IMG/VR virus record: IMGVR_UViG_3300021142_002226
Span: 62,001 to 126,000 of that record
Direction: 5' to 3' (one strand)
Length of the DNA stretch: 64,000 bases
Source of the DNA: a virus
In this document: piece after piece, positions 61,331 to 64,000 of the stretch
How the letters are laid out: each line of letters starts with the position of its first letter
How positions within the stretch are numbered: position 1 is the stretch's first letter
Notes under the pieces: generated by a model
Told to the model about the DNA's origin: nothing
What the model saw: only the letters and a program-made list of their open reading frames with translations
Databases searched by the model: none
Translations under genes and position numbers: made by a program

Positions 61331-62722
61331 ATGGGTATTTATAGAACATATTTTGATAAAAATAATACGATTGTTAAGAATAGTTATGTAAACACGGCTA
61401 AAAACCCTGTTTCAGAACTATATTGCGGCGCAAATATTAGTCGATTTCTTTTCTTTTGTAATTTTTCTGAGCTATCGAGCATGGCTGCCGATAAGAGTGT
61501 AATTTTAGATAGTAACACAAGACATATATTAAAAATTAAAAATACATCTGATTTTGATGTAAAAGATTATCTCAATATTGATAATAATCTTGCTATTGGT
61601 GATGGTGAAAGAGCAACATCAATAGATCTGGAGCTCAGACCAATGACACAATTTTGGGATGAGGGTACAGGTTATGATTTTAATCCAGTATTACTTCTGG
61701 GTGATCAAAGTTTTAAATCCGAAGCATCTAATTGGTACCAAGCGACAATAAATAATCGCTTTCATGTTAGTGGTGCAACAGACACCAACATGGTTATTGG
61801 TACACAACATATGGATAACGGAGATGAAAATATTGAGATAGATATTACTAATTATATTAATGCTATTTTGACAACTGGTGTTACGGTTACAACATATACA
61901 GGAGTTTCACACAACTACCAAGGTTTTTGTTTGAAATATACAGATCAAACCGAAAATGCTATGACTGGTATTACAAGAACCCTCGGTTTATATACAAAAT
62001 ATACCCAAACATTTTTCGAACCTTTTATAGAAACTTATTACGATGATTTGATAAAAGATGATCGTGTAAATTTTTACCCAAATAAGGATAATAATTTATT
62101 TTTATATGTTAATGTTAGAGGTAATGCGACTAATTTAGATAGTTTACCTACATGTACCATAAGTGGTATCACATATACGGTACAACAAAAGAATAAAGGT
62201 GTATATTTTGTAACGGTACCAGCTGCAACAAGCAATATGTTCGATACTTATACCCAATATAACGATATTTGGTCTGGTTTGGTTGTAAATGGTGTTAGTT
62301 TACCAAACGTTTCACTTAAATTTATACCGCTGGATAATTCAAGTTATTATCAGATAGGTTCAAACACTTCAGAACCAGTTAAATATGCGGTTTCATTGAG
62401 TGGAATTAAATTTGGGGAAGTTCTTGACCAAGGAAATATTAGAAGAGTTAATGTATTATTGAGAAAGCCATATACCTTAAATGATTACGACTTTGTTGAT
62501 AACGTATTCTATAGATTATATGTAAAACAAGGTAATAATTTGGTAGAAGTATTAGATTGGCAAGAAATAGGTAAGTCTTATGATAGCCATTTTTTTAATA
62601 TTAATACAACTTGGATGATACCACAAACTTATTATATTGACATCAAAACTGTTATAGCTGGCGAAGTGAATATTTATAATGAGGAATTAAAATTCACAGT
62701 TAACAGTAAAATTTTTAATTAA
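61331..62722 (+). CDS. Virion structural protein with DNRLRE-like layout
   Basis: 463 residues. The N-terminal 230 residues (GIYRTYFDKNNTIVKNSYVN, FLFFCNFSELSS, IDLELRPMTQFWDEGTGYDF, ASNWYQATI, IDITNYINAIL, GFCLKYT) follow the order of DNRLRE-like beta-sandwich domains in surface proteins. The C-terminal half has further beta domains. Probably an outer tail or baseplate component. The box TATTTATC lies only 3 bases before the ATG. Confidence 0.6.
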   Translation: MGIYRTYFDKNNTIVKNSYVNTAKNPVSELYCGANISRFLFFCNFSELSSMAADKSVILDSNTRHILKIKNTSDFDVKDYLNIDNNLAIGDGERATSIDLELRPMTQFWDEGTGYDFNPVLLLGDQSFKSEASNWYQATINNRFHVSGATDTNMVIGTQHMDNGDENIEIDITNYINAILTTGVTVTTYTGVSHNYQGFCLKYTDQTENAMTGITRTLGLYTKYTQTFFEPFIETYYDDLIKDDRVNFYPNKDNNLFLYVNVRGNATNLDSLPTCTISGITYTVQQKNKGVYFVTVPAATSNMFDTYTQYNDIWSGLVVNGVSLPNVSLKFIPLDNSSYYQIGSNTSEPVKYAVSLSGIKFGEVLDQGNIRRVNVLLRKPYTLNDYDFVDNVFYRLYVKQGNNLVEVLDWQEIGKSYDSHFFNINTTWMIPQTYYIDIKTVIAGEVNIYNEELKFTVNSKIFN

Positions 62723-62724
62723 TT

Positions 62725-63120
62725 ATGTATTTAGTTTATATCAACCCATTAGGTAGAAATTACAAAGGTGAATTTATATATGAATTTATTTTTAGTGACT
62801 CAAAAGAAATAGAACTTGGTGAAGATTGGATGGTTAATCCAGCATCAAGTGGTCAACTTACACCACCACCAATTTCTGAAATAAAAAATGTTGAGGTATT
62901 ACAAAACGAAAATATCGAATTAGAATTAGTTATATATTCAGATAATTTTTCTATGCTTGAGGCTGTTGAAAATATCATAGCTTTGGGTTGGGAAAAAGAA
63001 ACACCTGATAATGACACCAGATTAGTGTTTCATTTTGGAGAGGAACAAAGAAGTGTTATAGATAAACTATACGAAAGAGATATAGCCTTCAACAATAAAA
63101 AAACAGTAAAAACAACATAA
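62725..63120 (+). CDS. Conserved-looking small phage protein
   Basis: 131 residues. The order YEFIFSDSKEIELGEDWMVN, LELVIYSDNFSMLEAVENII, ALGWE, RLVFHFGEE and IDKLYERDIAF is compact and looks well conserved, but its role is unknown to me. It lies two bases after the previous gene and two before the next, between virion-like genes. Confidence 0.7.
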   Translation: MYLVYINPLGRNYKGEFIYEFIFSDSKEIELGEDWMVNPASSGQLTPPPISEIKNVEVLQNENIELELVIYSDNFSMLEAVENIIALGWEKETPDNDTRLVFHFGEEQRSVIDKLYERDIAFNNKKTVKTT

Positions 63121-63122
63121 TC

Positions 63123-63962
63123 ATGACAAAACAAGAAATATTAAAAGAGCTTCAATCAAAACAACCAGTTTTAAATTTGAATGCGGTAAATAAACAAAAT
63201 TTGCCAAAAATAACTCAGAGTCTACAAAAAGTTATTCAAGCTCAAGACAATTTAAATAAACAGAACCAAACATTAGTACAGACAGCATCTGGTATGAAAG
63301 GGCAACAATCACAACAGACTTCTGGCGCACCAATATCAGAGGATGATGAAAATACAGGTTCACCGTACCCTGGTACCGTTGACGGTACAGGTGAAAGTCA
63401 TGCCTATGAACCTAAAGGTGTTCCTGAAGCTGGAGTACCTCCAATCGGTGCTGCATCAACACCTATGGGAATGAAAGATATGGCTGCTGATAGCATACCT
63501 GTAATGGAAAATGAGGATGACAGTGAGGAACCAACAAGAAGATATGAAATTGAAGACCATATCAATGACTTATTAAAATCTATGTTTGGTTTTAAATATT
63601 ATTTCGGCTCTGAGCAAGAAGAACCACCAACAATTATTCAAAAGAAAGATATACAAGGTTCATTATTTCCAATGAAACCTGTGGCTAAAGAAGAATACCC
63701 ATATTTTGACAACTTGAGTAATAATAGAAAAAACGAATTATTAAGTGACCGTGAGTTTGTTCAAGTAATGAAACTATTAGATTTTGATAAATTTCCTGAA
63801 GCATTAAACGCTTTGATTCGTATGAAAGAAAAAATGTTATCTGAAAATTTGGTAAATTCTAAAATGTTTAGTATTATTGCTGAAAATGAAATCCCAACAA
63901 TATCAAAAGGTGATTTTATATCATATTTAAAATCAAAGAAAGATGAAAAATTTAACAGCTAA
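63123..63962 (+). CDS. Hypothetical virion or scaffold-like protein
   Basis: 279 residues. Helical, Gln/Asn-rich N-terminus (LPKITQSLQKVIQAQDNLNK), a disordered acidic Gly/Pro/Ser middle (about 60-145), and a folded C-terminus (YEIEDHINDLLKSMFGFKYY, NRKNELLSDREFVQVMKLLD, FPEALNALIRMKEKM). A flexible linker between helical ends is common in assembly or scaffold proteins. No family is named. Confidence 0.6.
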   Translation: MTKQEILKELQSKQPVLNLNAVNKQNLPKITQSLQKVIQAQDNLNKQNQTLVQTASGMKGQQSQQTSGAPISEDDENTGSPYPGTVDGTGESHAYEPKGVPEAGVPPIGAASTPMGMKDMAADSIPVMENEDDSEEPTRRYEIEDHINDLLKSMFGFKYYFGSEQEEPPTIIQKKDIQGSLFPMKPVAKEEYPYFDNLSNNRKNELLSDREFVQVMKLLDFDKFPEALNALIRMKEKMLSENLVNSKMFSIIAENEIPTISKGDFISYLKSKKDEKFNS

Positions 63963-64000
63963 CGCTCCGATTACTACACCAACAATTACTCCCACGATCA
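63943..64000 (+). CDS. Possible start of a further gene, truncated by the window edge
   Basis: An ATG at 63943 opens a frame of 19 codons (MKNLTANAPITTPTITPTI) that runs off the window and overlaps the previous gene by 20 bases. Such overlaps are common here, so a real gene is plausible, but too little is visible to assign it. Confidence 0.35.
   Translation, partial: MKNLTANAPITTPTITPTI

Noticed and set aside
1-64000. tRNA genes or CRISPR arrays
   Set aside because: All spacers are short (the longest about 260 bases, described as palindromes), and none shows a cloverleaf or regularly spaced direct repeats.

Overview
The window is a stretch of a large, AT-rich, tailed-phage genome with a T4-type gene set. 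It encodes recognisable relatives of T4 UvsX, gp32, gp43, gp55, gp13, gp14, gp15, gp18 (sheath), gp19 (tube), a gp26/gp51-type tail chaperone and a LysM-like (gp53-type) wedge protein. Most are too diverged to name without motif reading. Genes are packed tightly, with many stop/start overlaps. No stretch over 300 bases lacks a gene, and I saw no tRNA, rRNA or CRISPR. Start codons have almost no Shine-Dalgarno sequences, and several replication-type genes are preceded by TTG-N20-TAnn-type promoters like those of Bacteroidota. A contractile-tailed (myovirus) phage of a Bacteroidota host is therefore the best guess. The host is inferred, not shown.

Layout. 1-2.3 kb (minus): end of a 5'-3' exonuclease, then uvsX and gene 32, separated by a strong terminator. 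2.4-22.3 kb (minus): small virion-like genes, three giant tail/baseplate proteins (1991, 891 and 2301 aa; the first ends in a peptidoglycan hydrolase), a LysM-like wedge protein and the tape measure. 22.3-30.5 kb (minus): tail-assembly chaperone with a probable frameshift extension, tube, sheath, sheath stabiliser and neck protein, interrupted by three free-standing endonuclease genes. 30.5-35.0 kb: a SNF2-type helicase carrying a class 3 intein, and a Gp88-like gene on the opposite strand. 35.1-38.7 kb (plus): gp13-type neck protein and two virion-like proteins. 38.8-42.0 kb: family B DNA polymerase with an extra domain inserted in its exonuclease region. 42.0-44.9 kb: small conserved phage proteins. 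45.0-56.4 kb: a carbohydrate region with sialic-acid-type synthase (NeuB), CMP-sugar synthetase (NeuA), a DUF115/GT42-like protein and six other glycosyltransferases, mixed with dUTPase, HD, HAD and PhoH genes. 56.4-64.0 kb: a gp55-type late sigma factor followed by virion/baseplate-like genes.

How it fits together. Polymerase, helicase, UvsX, gp32, exonuclease and dUTPase are parts of a phage-coded replication/recombination system. The gp55-type sigma factor pairs with a recurring TATTTATA box just upstream of many structural genes, a candidate late promoter. The replication and glycosyltransferase genes instead carry the host-like TTG-N20-TAnn form. The glycan module suggests the phage makes and transfers an activated nonulosonic acid, onto virion, DNA or host surface; the acceptor is unknown.

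Most noteworthy: the class 3 intein in the helicase P-loop, the domain insertion inside the DNA polymerase, the T9 slippery run at the chaperone overlap, the late-promoter-like box with its sigma factor, and the sialic-acid-type module. All assignments were made by eye from motifs; no database search was run.
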